Of a DNA stretch of 64,000 nt, positions 1 through 9,011 are shown piece after piece (within the stretch, counting starts at the first letter, position 1; each line of letters starts with the position of its first letter). The DNA comes from Candidatus Gastranaerophilales bacterium. Lineage in GTDB: Bacteria > Cyanobacteriota > Vampirovibrionia > Gastranaerophilales > Gastranaerophilaceae. The translations under genes were made by a program, and so were the position numbers. The stretch spans positions 62,001 through 126,000 of the forward strand of contig CALUVV010000005.1 in the NCBI GenBank assembly GCA_944324305.1, written 5' to 3'. The notes below the pieces were generated by a model that saw only the letters and a list, made by a program, of their open reading frames with translations, was not told the DNA's origin and did no database searches.

Positions 1-358
1 CTTTTTGCGGTTCTTTATTTTTAACATATACAACAGCAAGATTTTTGTATGCATCAACATAACTGCTTCTTAATCTCAAGACTTCCGAATAAGCAGAGAT
101 TGCATGCAGATAATCATCCTGATTATCATAACAGTTTGCAAGATAAAACCAGCCTGTTGCATCATCGTTATATTTTACAACAGTTTCAAATACAGCCTGT
201 CCCTCTTTAAACTCATTAAGATTTATATGGCATAATCCCAAAAGTTTTAAAGCTTCCACATCTTTTTCTTCATCACTGATTAATGCTTTTAATTCTTCTT
301 TAGCTTCCGCATATTTTTTATTATTTATAAGCTCGTTAATTCTGTCTAAATTTTCCAT
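1..358 (-). CDS. TPR-repeat protein, C-terminal part outside the window
   Basis: The minus strand is open from an ATG at 358 to the left edge, giving about 119 residues that begin MENLDRINELINNKKYAEAK. The pattern of paired helices with A, G, Y and L at regular positions (for example LLGLCHINLNEFKEG, then FYLANCYDNQDDYLHAI) is that of tetratricopeptide repeats, which usually mediate protein-protein contacts. At least three repeats are visible. The gene is cut by the window edge, so its full length and any other domain are unknown. It is divergent from the gene at 472 and shares about 110 bases of upstream DNA with it. Confidence 0.75.
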   Translation of the reverse strand, partial: MENLDRINELINNKKYAEAKEELKALISDEEKDVEALKLLGLCHINLNEFKEGQAVFETVVKYNDDATGWFYLANCYDNQDDYLHAISAYSEVLRLRSSYVDAYKNLAVVYVKNKEPQK

Positions 359-387
359 AACATAATTATAGCTCAAACAAAAATTAC

Positions 388-417
388 TTTACAGATTTCA
401 AAAACACGTGGTATAAT
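388..417 (+). promoter_or_regulatory. probable sigma-70 type promoter
   Basis: TTTACA at 388-393 and TATAAT at 412-417 are separated by 18 bases and lie about 55 bases before the start codon at 472. This is by pattern only. Confidence 0.45.
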
Positions 418-471
418 ATTATATCAACGCCTTAAAAAATTCATTAAATTTTTGTTCGGAAAGGAACAAAA

Positions 472-1170
472 ATGGGAAAATCATCAAAATATCCTTCTTA
501 TTCATCGGGAAGCATTTACATAAACGGCCAGAATAAAGCAACTACAAGCAAAAACGGTAATACGGTTACGACCAATTATAATATGTCCGAAGATGAAAGA
601 AGAGCTTATGAATACGCACAAAAATCTTTTGCGGATTCTCTTTCAAAAGTAAATGTTTTTGATGAAGACACGAAAAAAAATCTTCAGTCACAGCTCGAAG
701 CCTACACGTTAAACGGGCAGAAAATCATTAATAATATATATGAACCCATGTTGGATGACCTTAAAACAGACGTTGCATCCCGTTTCGGAAACTTCGACAA
801 CTCTGTATTCATGGACAACCTGAATTCAATAGAAGAAAACAGAGCAGAATCCATTAACAATCTGGCACAGGATGTTATGGCAAAACGCGATGAACTGATA
901 AGCAACGAATTAGCTCAAAGATATACTTATCTCGGCTTCTTACAGGATATTCAAAATCAAATGAATTCAAATATTTTAAACTATATAGGAGCATCGCAGC
1001 AAAACAGCGCGTCCGGAAACAGCTATAATGCACAGGCTTACGCGGCAAATCAATCCGGAAGCAGCACTTTCGGCAACTACGCAAACCTTGCGTCCGGAGC
1101 ATTAAGTATGATGGGGCCTTACGGAATGGCCGCATCCGCAGCATTACAAATTGCAAAACAATACGTATAA
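472..1170 (+). CDS. hypothetical protein with coiled-coil and small-residue C-terminal segment
   Basis: I do not recognise a named family for this 232-residue protein. It starts at an ATG behind an AAAGGA site, has a Ser/Thr/Asn/Gly-rich N-terminus, a long charged helical middle (about residues 40-165) and an Ala/Gly/Met-rich hydrophobic C-terminal stretch (about 205-230). No signal peptide is seen. The central part (around VASRFGNFDNSVFMDNL and later LAQDVMAKRDEL) has the feel of helical phage internal or tail-type proteins, but no other phage gene is nearby, so this is only an impression. A strong terminator follows, so it looks monocistronic. Confidence 0.7.
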   Translation: MGKSSKYPSYSSGSIYINGQNKATTSKNGNTVTTNYNMSEDERRAYEYAQKSFADSLSKVNVFDEDTKKNLQSQLEAYTLNGQKIINNIYEPMLDDLKTDVASRFGNFDNSVFMDNLNSIEENRAESINNLAQDVMAKRDELISNELAQRYTYLGFLQDIQNQMNSNILNYIGASQQNSASGNSYNAQAYAANQSGSSTFGNYANLASGALSMMGPYGMAASAALQIAKQYV

Positions 1171-1178
1171 ATATTCTT

Positions 1179-1212
1179 AAAACGGGCTTTTTTATAAAAA
1201 GTCCGTTTTTTT
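1179..1212 (+). terminator. intrinsic terminator
   Basis: An inverted repeat (AAACGGGCTTTTT and AAAAAGTCCGTTT, with one G-T pair) is followed by a T run, just after the gene ending at 1170 and just before mnmE. Confidence 0.85.
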
Positions 1213-1228
1213 GATGTATAATTTGTTT

Positions 1229-2563
1229 ATGAATATCTTGCAGGAATTTGACACAATAGCAGCGATTGCTACGCCTATAGGCACAGGCGGGGTCGGAGTT
1301 ATACGTATTTCCGGAGATAAAAGTTTTGAAATTATTGATAAAATCTATTCAAAGCATAACCTTGAAGCAGGAAAAATTTCTCACGGATGGATTGTTGACG
1401 GAGATAAAAAAATAGATGAAGTTTTACTCCTGCCATTCAAAAATCCGCACAGCTACACGGGTGAAGATGTAATTGAAATTCACTGCCACGGCGGCATTAA
1501 CGTGGTAAGAAATGTTCTTGACGTTGTTTTAAAAAACGGGGCAAGAATTGCCGAACGCGGAGAATTTACAAAACGTGCATTTCTCAATAAAAAAATGGAT
1601 TTGTCACAGGCAGAAGCCGTTGCGGATTTAATTCATGCAAAAACAAAAGATTTTGCAAAACAGTCAGCAAAAAATCTTTCCGGAGTTTTAAGCACAAAAA
1701 TAAAAGAAATTCGTACAGATATATTTAATGTTTTATCAAAAATTATTGCGGGAATTGATTTTCCGGAAGACGTCGCAGAGCCTGAATATGATTATATAAT
1801 TTCGGAATTCGAAAAAGCACTTGATAAAATAAACAAAATACTATCCTGCGCAAATTCTTCAAACGTAATGCGACAGGGTGTAAAAATTGCTATTGTCGGG
1901 AAGCCTAATGTCGGGAAATCCTCACTTTTCAATACATTGTTAAATGTTGAACGTGCAATCGTTACAGATATTGCAGGCACTACACGGGATGTTTTAAAAG
2001 AAACTCTTGACTGGGATGTCGCAATCACCCTGATTGATACGGCAGGAATTCGCGATAATGATGAAGTCGGAAAAGTTGAAGAAATCGGGATTGAATATTC
2101 CAAACAATCCGCAGATGAAGCCGATCTTGTTTTGTTTTTGTTTGACGCATCAAAAGGAATGAACGAGGATGACATAGCAATTCTTGAAATGGTTAAAGCC
2201 AAGAATCACATTGTAATTGCTAACAAATGCGACCTGATTGAAAACCGAAATTTTGATGCTCTTTATCTGTCAACGGTTTCTAAAGAGGGTCTTGATGAAT
2301 TAAAAGAAAAAATCAAAGAAATTTCTTATAATTTTTCTTTGGAAGATACGGAATTTATAACAAACAACCGCCAGCAGGACTGCCTTATCAAATGCAGAGA
2401 AAGCTTAAATCAAGCTCTTGAAGCTGCAAAAATACATGAATTGCAAGACTTAATTTCAATTGATTTAAAATCAGCTTTATTATTTTTGGATGAGATTACA
2501 GGAGAAGTAATTACTGACGATATTTTAAACAATATCTTTGACCATTTTTGCATCGGAAAATGA
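1229..2563 (+). CDS. mnmE: tRNA modification GTPase MnmE
   Basis: The product (444 residues) is the GTPase that, with MnmG, installs the (carboxymethyl)aminomethyl group at wobble uridine 34 of several tRNAs. The N-terminal tetrahydrofolate-binding domain (GTGGVGVIRISG) is followed by the G domain with GKPNVGKSS near residue 223, AGTTRD, DTAG and NKCD. The protein ends in FCIGK, the C-x-GK end needed for catalysis in the family. Length is typical. I chose the ATG at 1229 because the upstream in-frame TTG gives only six extra unconserved residues. The TGA stop lies inside a perfect hairpin (2562-2577). Confidence 0.96.
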   Translation: MNILQEFDTIAAIATPIGTGGVGVIRISGDKSFEIIDKIYSKHNLEAGKISHGWIVDGDKKIDEVLLLPFKNPHSYTGEDVIEIHCHGGINVVRNVLDVVLKNGARIAERGEFTKRAFLNKKMDLSQAEAVADLIHAKTKDFAKQSAKNLSGVLSTKIKEIRTDIFNVLSKIIAGIDFPEDVAEPEYDYIISEFEKALDKINKILSCANSSNVMRQGVKIAIVGKPNVGKSSLFNTLLNVERAIVTDIAGTTRDVLKETLDWDVAITLIDTAGIRDNDEVGKVEEIGIEYSKQSADEADLVLFLFDASKGMNEDDIAILEMVKAKNHIVIANKCDLIENRNFDALYLSTVSKEGLDELKEKIKEISYNFSLEDTEFITNNRQQDCLIKCRESLNQALEAAKIHELQDLISIDLKSALLFLDEITGEVITDDILNNIFDHFCIGK

Positions 2564-2577
2564 AGCGTAGCCGCTTC
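2562..2577 (+). repeat. stop-codon hairpin (palindromic element)
   Basis: GAAGCGTAGCCGCTTC forms a six-base-pair stem with the loop TAGC. The mnmE stop codon (2561-2563) overlaps its left arm. There is no T run, so it does not look like a normal terminator. Similar hairpins overlap the stops at 20420, 28587 and 56536. Confidence 0.7.
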
Positions 2578-2627
2578 ACACGCCATAGCTAACCGGCAAA
2601 ACTTTATAAGGGCAATGCACGGGTAAA

Positions 2628-2945
2628 TTATAAAATAAAATCTTCTATAAATAATCGGACTTTTTCCAGTTTTTCGTTACTTAATTTAGTTAATTCAAAA
2701 TTTATATTATCAATGATTTCAGAATTTGTTCGTGTTCTGCTGTATCTGAATAAAATATTCAGCTCAATATCAAGAGCTCTGGCAATTTTCTCAAGAGAAT
2801 TTAATGTCGGAAAATTCCTTCCTGATTCAATAATACTTATAGAATTAGGCTCCATGCCGACAAGTTCCGCAAGCTGTTCCTGAGTAAGTTTTTTAGCTTT
2901 ACGAAAATACTTAATTCTCTGGCCTAAAAGTTTTTTGTTATCCAT
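2628..2945 (-). CDS. small XRE-family HTH regulator
   Basis: This 105-residue protein has a Cro/CI-type helix-turn-helix at about residues 6-62 (RIKYFRKAKKLTQEQLAELV, then NSISIIESGRNFPTLNSLEK), followed by a short charged tail that may dimerise. It resembles the small regulators at 13462, 33883 and 37011 in this window, all of them single genes next to a pseudopilin or metabolic gene. It lies convergent with mnmE and divergent from the pseudopilin at 3093, so the 147 bases between them may hold its operator; I could not identify one. Confidence 0.85.
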   Translation of the reverse strand: MDNKKLLGQRIKYFRKAKKLTQEQLAELVGMEPNSISIIESGRNFPTLNSLEKIARALDIELNILFRYSRTRTNSEIIDNINFELTKLSNEKLEKVRLFIEDFIL

Positions 2946-3063
2946 AATAATAATTTTACAATTTTTCGTATCAGTATCAACTAAAATCGATTAATGATTT
3001 TTATTAAAATTTATTAAATTATTTCAATATATATGAATTTATTTTATAATTATCGGGTAGAAT

Positions 3064-3069
3064 TATAAT
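3064..3069 (+). promoter_or_regulatory. -10 box for the pseudopilin at 3093
   Basis: TATAAT lies 23 bases before the start codon in an AT-rich stretch. No convincing -35 box is visible. Confidence 0.35.
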
Positions 3070-3092
3070 ATAAATTCACTGAAAGGATTATT

Positions 3093-3821
3093 ATGGAGAA
3101 AACTTACATTACATACAATACGTACAAGCACGCATTTACCCTTGCGGAAGTTTTGATTACTTTAGGAATTATCGGAGTTGTGGCAGCGTTAACCATGCCT
3201 GCACTTATTGCAAATCACAGAAAAACCGTTGTAGAAACCCGTCTGGCAAAATTCTACAGTACGATGAATCAGGCTGTTATACGTGCAGAAGTGGATTTTG
3301 GAGATAAAAAAGATTGGGGGACCATAGGAGAAGGATTTGCGGAAGATGAAGAAGGAAATGAGGATAAGTCTAAATCAATACCCCTTATCTGGTTTAACAC
3401 CTATATGCGTCCATACTTAAATCTTCTTGATGTAAAAACATCATCAGACGGACGCGTGCTTGCATATTTTCCCGATGGCAGCCTTGCAGTCATAAGCTCC
3501 TCGGCAATTATTTTTTATGTTGATGCAAAATATTACAGTGAATATGAAACAGACAGCGGTTCCTCTGCTCCGGATGAAATGCAGTCAGGCACAAAATGTT
3601 TTTTATTTGCTTTCTGGCCTTCAAACGAAGAGGAACAATCTCAATATCATTACAATAAAGGTGTTGAGCCATATACACACATGTGGGACGGCACAAGAGA
3701 AAGCTTATTTAAAGGTGAATACGGATGTAAAAAAGAAACAAGCCGTACAAGACCTTATTGTACTAAACTTATCCAAATGAACGGCTGGAAAATTCCGAAA
3801 GATTATCCGCTGAGAATTTAA
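3093..3821 (+). CDS. type IV pilin-like (pseudopilin) protein, without C-tract
   Basis: The 242-residue protein has a short leader ending in HAFTLAEVLITLGIIGVVAA, the class III prepilin signal cut before Phe by the prepilin peptidase and followed by a hydrophobic helix. The typical small subunit core follows and the C-terminus is NGWKIPKDYPLRI, a motif shared with other pseudopilins here. It starts with ATG after GAAAGGA and is in frame without any homopolymer, unlike five relatives in the window. It lacks the D-x-NG...PN..G.D.F block seen in the others and has a Ser/Gln-rich middle. The role is inferred: a minor subunit of a type IV pilus or type II secretion-like fibre. It overlaps the convergent gene at 3818 by four bases. 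Confidence 0.88.
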   Translation: MEKTYITYNTYKHAFTLAEVLITLGIIGVVAALTMPALIANHRKTVVETRLAKFYSTMNQAVIRAEVDFGDKKDWGTIGEGFAEDEEGNEDKSKSIPLIWFNTYMRPYLNLLDVKTSSDGRVLAYFPDGSLAVISSSAIIFYVDAKYYSEYETDSGSSAPDEMQSGTKCFLFAFWPSNEEEQSQYHYNKGVEPYTHMWDGTRESLFKGEYGCKKETSRTRPYCTKLIQMNGWKIPKDYPLRI

Positions 3822-4141
3822 TATGCAAAATATCTGTCAAAATCCACATCATCAAAACTGCATAAGAGTTTATAAACATCATCGTCCTCATCCATTCTCT
3901 GGAAACTGTAATCATCAAATTTCCAGTACTTAGGATTAATGCCTTTAACTCTGACAACTCCCGCATCTTTTAAAATAACAAGCTTTTTTTTGACAATGTC
4001 AACGGGAAGCTCAACCATTTTTGCAAGCTCGACTGCCGTAACCCAATTATCCGCTGCGCCTTTTTCAGGCGTCATAAACATTAATTCAAGTCCGACTTTT
4101 TTTAAATCTTTATCTTCTGTTTCGAGCTCGTAATCATACAT
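3818..4141 (-). CDS. hypothetical protein, winged-helix-like
   Basis: This 107-residue acidic protein is not one I can name. Residues about 30-75 (AVELAKMVELPVDIVKKKLV, then LKDAGVVRVKG) look like a winged helix-turn-helix, with a strand-like GVVRVKGINPKYW after the putative recognition helix. The C-terminus is Asp-rich. It is convergent with the pseudopilin at 3093, sharing four bases at the stops. DNA binding is only an inference. Confidence 0.7.
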   Translation of the reverse strand: MYDYELETEDKDLKKVGLELMFMTPEKGAADNWVTAVELAKMVELPVDIVKKKLVILKDAGVVRVKGINPKYWKFDDYSFQRMDEDDDVYKLLCSFDDVDFDRYFAY

Positions 4142-4302
4142 ACTAATATATTAAAACCAAACATAAAATTTTTTATCATTTTTTTAGAGTAAATAAGATT
4201 ACTATTCTTGTAACAATTTATTAATATTTCAGGGAATTAAAAAATTTTTCAGATAAATTAGTATATTATGGTAAAAAGAGTTAGTGTTAAAGGGGTATTA
4301 TT

Positions 4303-4743
4303 ATGAGAATTAATTTTAATCCGCAGAGCGGAAATAATTACAATCAGAATTTTCAAATGCGGCTTGTGCAAGACGCAAACTTAGGAAAATATATTGACGG
4401 TTTCCATTTCAAAAAACAGCAAGACAACTTAAAAAATGCAATAAATATAATAAAAGGTTATGTACAAAAAAATCCCGAAAACAAAACTCTTATAATAGGT
4501 GCTTTACACCCTTCAAAAGCTAATTATGTTAAAAACGGGACTTACGATGAATATTTTGTACTTCCGAAAAAAAGGTTTAAGAAAACATCGGACAGATTTG
4601 AACGTGAAAATATTTATATGCAGCTTGAAGGGAATGACAAAATTCAGGGATTTTACATGAACCCTGATGAAAATCCCAAAAATCTTGCCGCCTGGTTTAT
4701 GAACACTTTTAATTATTATAAAAGCAAATTACCCAAAAAGTAG
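4303..4743 (+). CDS. hypothetical protein
   Basis: The 146-residue basic protein has no family I recognise. The N-terminus is Asn/Gln-rich (INFNPQSGNNYNQNFQMR) and the rest looks globular, with strands near KTLIIGALHP and KIQGFYMNP. It starts with ATG behind a modest GGGG site, has no signal peptide and no membrane segment. Its stop codon touches the stop of the convergent pseudopilin at 4744. Confidence 0.7.
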   Translation: MRINFNPQSGNNYNQNFQMRLVQDANLGKYIDGFHFKKQQDNLKNAINIIKGYVQKNPENKTLIIGALHPSKANYVKNGTYDEYFVLPKKRFKKTSDRFERENIYMQLEGNDKIQGFYMNPDENPKNLAAWFMNTFNYYKSKLPKK

Positions 4744-5480
4744 CTACCATTCATAGTCTTTTGCAAACTGCCAGCCGTCTTTTATAATTTTTGCGGCACA
4801 GTAATCCATATCGGAAGCTCTTTTGCAGTTTCTGTCAATTTCATCTGACGTTTTATCATAACCGAAAGGTCTTATACTTCCCTCATCCGTTCGTGAGAAT
4901 AAATAAACGTCATGCCCGAACCTGTTAGGCTTTTTAGGGCCGTTTACATCTACAATAATTAAATTCTTTGCAAATTCATTTCCGCCTTTAACAGATATCG
5001 AATAAAGTATTCCGTCTGCGGTTAAAAACGGTCTCCGCCACGTAGAATCAATAAATTTTGTATAGTTACCGCCTCTGTTGTATCGTGACCATGGAGTATT
5101 ACTTTTGTAACCGCATACGGAATAATCAGTGCAAAGCAAATTTACATTTATATACGGCACCCAGTAATTATTCAAATATTCATCGGGTGATAAATCCGTA
5201 TCCCAATATTTATATTCGCCGTTATCATTTTCAGACATTTTTAAAGCCTGATTTATGACTGTATAAGATTTTTTTAAGCGAGAGAGAATTTCCTGTTTTT
5301 GATAATTTGCAATTAATGCAGGCATGGTTAATGCGGCAACAACACCGATAATCCCTAAAGTAATCAAAATTTCCGCCAGTGTAAAGCCATTCAAAGGTAC
5401 AAACGCCAAGCTTCCAAAGATTTTAGAGCTTAGATTTGCCCCCCCCCCGACATTCTCATGGTTTGGAATAATTGTTTCAT
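4744..5480 (-). CDS. pseudopilin with ten-base G/C tract; start out of frame by one base
   Basis: The prepilin body carries NGFTLAEILITLGIIGVVAA, the block VDVNGPKKPNRFGHD and the end IIKDGWQFAKDYEW. The only start with a good site (AAAGGAG, ATG at 5480) is followed by G10 on the coding strand (5439-5448 as C10) and reaches TAA at 5430 after 16 codons. Adding one base or removing two joins MKQLFQTMRMSGGG to the prepilin body with no stop. As assembled, expression would need the weak TTG at 5409 or a slip at the tract. I therefore give the whole locus and flag the frameshift. The role is inferred: a minor pilin. Confidence 0.8.
5430..5480 (-). repeat. C10 tract and out-of-frame leader, locus 1
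   Basis: The C10 run is at 5439-5448. The leader ORF reads 16 codons (MKQLFQTMRMSGGGQI) and stops at TAA. From this ATG to the prepilin frame the offset is two modulo three, so the tract is one base short of in-frame. It belongs to the class with an AAAGGAGCA-type site and G on the coding strand. Confidence 0.85.
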
Positions 5481-5511
5481 AAATGCTCCTTTCTACAATT
5501 TAACATTATAA

Positions 5512-6705
5512 TTATAGCAAGGTTTTAAAAATTTTTAAAGCTCTTGGCAAAATACCAAGGCAATAAGAAATTGCAACACCGTAATTTGTAATCGGAACAC
5601 CCGCCTGATTTGCGGTTAAAATACGCGATAAAACTTCACGCCTGTTTGTCATACAGGCACCGCAATGAATTATCAGCTTATAGTCTTTTACATCAGGGAA
5701 ATCATGTCCTGCATAATTATGGATAACCAAATTTTTACCGGTTCTTTTTCTCAAAAGATTTGGGATTTTAACCCTGCCGATATCATCTTCAATCGCATGA
5801 TGAGTACAGCTTTCAAGTATTAAAACCATATCGCCGTCTTTTAAGTTTTCAATAGCTTTTGCCCCGTTTGCAAACTCATCCAAATCGCCTTTTAATCGCG
5901 CAAAAAGAATTGAAAAAGATGTTAAAGGAATATCATCGGGTACAATTTCCGATACTTTTTTAAAAGCCTGACTGTCGGTAATTACTAAAGAAGGCTGAGT
6001 TTTTAAATTTGTAAGAGCCTGTTTTAATTCCGTTTCCTTAACAACATAAGGCATACAGTCACTGTCAAGCAAATCTCTTATTGTCTGAACCTGAGGTAAA
6101 ATAAGTCTTCCCTTCGGTGCTTCTTTATCAATCGGAGTAACAAGGATTACGGTACTGCCTGCAGGCACAAGGTCTCCTGCAATTTTCGGAGAATTCACAA
6201 AATCGTCGGGCAGAAGTTTTACAAGAGCTTCCTTAAACTTGAAAACAAGCCGTTCATCTGTTATTACTGATGTTTCAATAAAAGGCTTACTTAGCTGCTT
6301 AACTGCCTGGCTGCTTAGCCGACCTAAATCACACTTGTTTACAACAATTAAATAAGGAATTTTTAACTCATCAAATTTGCTTATAAGTTCTTTTTCATAT
6401 TCATCAATTCCGTTAAAATCACAAACAATTACCGCAACATCAATACGATTTACAACTTTCATTGTTTTCTCAATACGCTTTTCTGCCAGCTCCGTGCTAT
6501 CATCAAGCCCTGCCGTATCAAGAAAAGTTACGGGACCGACGGGCAAAAGCTCCATTGATTTTTCGACAACATCGGTAGTTGTTCCCGCAATATCGGAAAC
6601 TATTGAGATCTCCTGATTGGCAATCCTGTTTAAAAACGATGATTTTCCTGCATTCGTTTTGCCAAAAACTCCGATATGTAACCGCATTGATTTTAATGTT
6701 TTCAT
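5512..6705 (-). CDS. hydF: [FeFe]-hydrogenase maturation GTPase HydF
   Basis: HydF is the scaffold on which the two-iron subcluster of the H-cluster is assembled before transfer to the hydrogenase. The 397-residue protein has the GTPase P-loop GKTNAGKS at 15-22, DTAG at 63-66 and NKCD near 123, then a dimerisation region. The cluster-binding residues are visible as C300-T-H302 and H347-C348-G-A-C351, matching the family pattern. Length is typical. The radical-SAM partners HydE and HydG are not in this window. It fits with the two hydrogenases at 10234 and 14788. Confidence 0.95.
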   Translation of the reverse strand: MKTLKSMRLHIGVFGKTNAGKSSFLNRIANQEISIVSDIAGTTTDVVEKSMELLPVGPVTFLDTAGLDDSTELAEKRIEKTMKVVNRIDVAVIVCDFNGIDEYEKELISKFDELKIPYLIVVNKCDLGRLSSQAVKQLSKPFIETSVITDERLVFKFKEALVKLLPDDFVNSPKIAGDLVPAGSTVILVTPIDKEAPKGRLILPQVQTIRDLLDSDCMPYVVKETELKQALTNLKTQPSLVITDSQAFKKVSEIVPDDIPLTSFSILFARLKGDLDEFANGAKAIENLKDGDMVLILESCTHHAIEDDIGRVKIPNLLRKRTGKNLVIHNYAGHDFPDVKDYKLIIHCGACMTNRREVLSRILTANQAGVPITNYGVAISYCLGILPRALKIFKTLL

Positions 6706-6725
6706 TTACTCTAAACCTCTTATAT

Positions 6726-6755
6726 AAAAAAAGACCGTCATAATGACAGCCTTTT
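6726..6755 (-). terminator. intrinsic terminator after rpsO
   Basis: On the minus strand GGCTGTCA and TGACGGTC pair (with G-T pairs) around TTA and are followed by seven T. Confidence 0.75.
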
Positions 6756-6777
6756 AAACATTTTCATCAGCTTAAAA

Positions 6778-7041
6778 TTAGCCTCTGATACCCAATTTCT
6801 TGATTAATTCTCTGTATTCGTCAAGATTTTGAGATTTCAAATAAGAAAGTAATCTTTTTCTTTTACCTACCATCATTAAAAGACCTCTTTTTGTAGCAAA
6901 ATCTTTTTGATTAGATTTAAGGTGTTCGGTAAGTTCGGAAATCTTTTTGCTCATCATAGCAACTTGAACTGCTGTAGAGCCTGTATCCTTTTCGTTTTTA
7001 CCGTATTCTTTGATAATTTCTTGTTTGTTTTTTAAGTTCAT
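6778..7041 (-). CDS. rpsO: 30S ribosomal protein S15
   Basis: The 87-residue protein binds the central domain of 16S rRNA and helps to form the bridge to the large subunit. It carries the S15 signature ([20 protein letters not shown], then [20 protein letters not shown] and [10 protein letters not shown]) at normal length. It starts with ATG behind AAAGGA, is followed by its own terminator, and is a single-gene unit between hydF and a hypothetical gene. I saw no clear autoregulatory fold in the leader. Confidence 0.97.
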   Translation of the reverse strand: MNLKNKQEIIKEYGKNEKDTGSTAVQVAMMSKKISELTEHLKSNQKDFATKRGLLMMVGKRKRLLSYLKSQNLDEYRELIKKLGIRG

Positions 7042-7154
7042 ATTAATTTTCCTTTACTTGTTGAGTGATTATTGGCGTAAGCACTCTACAAGCTGCATGA
7101 TAATATAGTAAAGGAAAAAATGCAAGCATGAAATCTCAAATATGTTACGGATTT

Positions 7155-7628
7155 TTAAACTATTCTGTGGGTTTGATAGTTAGCAGTCTGCAGTGCCGCA
7201 ATGAATTTTGTATAAGCTTCCGATACTGAATTTGATGTTTTGTTATAAAGTCCCTGATCATATATTGAATTATTTTCTGTCAGCGAACTCTGCAAATCAT
7301 TTTTATTAGAAACCTGATATTTTGACATCAAGCTGTTATTAATCGAGTTTTGCTGTTTCAACAAAGCTTCATACTGTGCTTCGAGTTCTTTATAATTCGC
7401 AATCAAAGCTTCCGATTGAGCCTGATGTTTGTCATAAGCTTCCATTCTCATATTAAAAAATGCTTCTGCAGGGTTATATGTATACTTATTAGGATTGGTC
7501 TGCGCAAAAGTATGAATTGACTGCGTTTTCAGCTGTGCAGCCAGATAATTTTCATAAGAACCGTAGATAGTTTTGAGTTCTTTATTTACCTCAAATTGTT
7601 CTCTGGAAATTTGATTAACTTTAGTCAT
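7155..7628 (-). CDS. hypothetical coiled-coil protein
   Basis: The 157-residue protein has no named family that I recognise. It is rich in Gln, Asn, Tyr and Ala, with a long probable coiled coil at about residues 60-110 (ALIANYKELEAQYEALLKQQ). There is no signal peptide or membrane segment. I chose the ATG at 7628 (GAGGATT eight bases upstream) over the earlier in-frame start at 7640. It is divergent from purB. Confidence 0.7.
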   Translation of the reverse strand: MTKVNQISREQFEVNKELKTIYGSYENYLAAQLKTQSIHTFAQTNPNKYTYNPAEAFFNMRMEAYDKHQAQSEALIANYKELEAQYEALLKQQNSINNSLMSKYQVSNKNDLQSSLTENNSIYDQGLYNKTSNSVSEAYTKFIAALQTANYQTHRIV

Positions 7629-7718
7629 AATAATCCTCAATCTCTTGTACTATATATATAAAGTATTTATTCCCGAAATAATTGCCTTTTTTGTAAAGTT
7701 TTATGATAAAATAAAAAT

Positions 7719-9011
7719 ATGATTGAAAGATATTCGCGTGAAGAAATGAAAAAAATATGGGATTTGCAATCCAAATTCCAATACTACCTTAATGTGGAAA
7801 TTGCTGCTGCCGAGGCTTATGCCGAACTCGGGACTTTTCCTAAAGATGATGTTGAAGAATTAAAAAAGAAAGCAAAATTCGACCTTAAAAGGATTGATGA
7901 GATTGAAGCGGAAGTCAGACATGATGTAATTGCTTTTTTGACCTGTGTTAATGAAAATTTGGGAAGTCTTGCAAAATATATGCATGTGGGGATGACAAGC
8001 TCCGATGTAATTGACACTGCTTTTGCGCTTCAAATTCAGGACAGCGGAAAAATTATCGTTAAGGATTTAGATGAGACAATTCAATCACTGAAAGAACTTG
8101 CAAACAAGCACAGAAATACGGTCTGCATAGGGCGTTCGCATGGTATTCATGCGGAAGTTATGACATTCGGGGTTAAAATTTGCAGCTGGATTGATATTCT
8201 TGAACGCCAGAGAGCAAACTTTATACATGCACTGGATGAAATTAACGTAGGGCAAATATCGGGTCCTGTCGGAACTTACAGTAATATTCCGCCCGAAGTC
8301 GAACAGATTACCTGCAGAAATCTCGGATTAAGACCTGCAAGAATTTCCACACAAATTATCGCAAGAGATTATCACGCATACTTTATGCAGTCTCTGGCAC
8401 TTATTGCAAGTGTAATAGAACAGTTTGCAACAGAAATCAGACATTTACAGAGAACTGAAGTTCTGGAAGTCGAGGAAGGTTTCGGCAAAAACCAGAAAGG
8501 TTCCTCTGCAATGCCGCATAAGAAAAATCCTGTTTTATCCGAAAATCTTTGCGGGCTTGCACGCGTTGTAAGAGCAAATTCAATTGCGGCTTTAGAAAAT
8601 ATTCCGCTATGGCATGAACGTGATATTTCACACAGTTCGGCCGAAAGAATTATTTTTCCAGACAGCTTAATTTTAGTAGATTTTATGCTCTCAAGATTTA
8701 ACGGTATTGTTCAAAATCTTAACGTACATGAAAGAAATATGCTTAAAAATACAGATAAATTCGGCGGCATAGTTTTTTCTCAAAAAGTTCTTTTAAAACT
8801 TATTGAAAAAGGCTTAACAAGAGAAGAAGCATACCGTATTGTTCAGAGAAACGCTATAGATGCCTTTGAGAATGACGGCGATTTCAGGGTTAATCTCTTA
8901 AATGACGCGGATGTCACAAAGTTATTAACCCCTGTTGAAATCGACGAAATATTTAACAAAGAAGAATTTTTGAAAAATATTAATGAGATATATGAACGTA
9001 TTTTAAATTAA
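7719..9011 (+). CDS. purB: adenylosuccinate lyase
   Basis: PurB splits SAICAR to AICAR and adenylosuccinate to AMP, both releasing fumarate, in purine synthesis. The 430-residue protein has the fumarase/aspartase superfamily signature GSSAMPHKKNP with the catalytic Ser loop, plus MTSSDVIDTA and GRSHGIHAEVMTFG, where the His acts as general acid. Length is normal. It stands alone among non-purine genes and its 3' end overlaps the convergent pseudopilin at 9008 by four bases. Confidence 0.96.
   Translation: MIERYSREEMKKIWDLQSKFQYYLNVEIAAAEAYAELGTFPKDDVEELKKKAKFDLKRIDEIEAEVRHDVIAFLTCVNENLGSLAKYMHVGMTSSDVIDTAFALQIQDSGKIIVKDLDETIQSLKELANKHRNTVCIGRSHGIHAEVMTFGVKICSWIDILERQRANFIHALDEINVGQISGPVGTYSNIPPEVEQITCRNLGLRPARISTQIIARDYHAYFMQSLALIASVIEQFATEIRHLQRTEVLEVEEGFGKNQKGSSAMPHKKNPVLSENLCGLARVVRANSIAALENIPLWHERDISHSSAERIIFPDSLILVDFMLSRFNGIVQNLNVHERNMLKNTDKFGGIVFSQKVLLKLIEKGLTREEAYRIVQRNAIDAFENDGDFRVNLLNDADVTKLLTPVEIDEIFNKEEFLKNINEIYERILN

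Noticed and set aside
1792-2202. 136-codon open frame opposite mnmE
   Set aside because: It is antisense to the conserved GTPase domain and Ser/Ile-rich, as such shadows are in this base composition.
5439-5448. C10 runs as contig-join or base-call noise
   Set aside because: Five runs occur at the same place in one gene family, with matching leaders, strong ribosome sites and intact frames on both sides, which noise would not give. A systematic length error by one base is not excluded and is kept as an alternative.
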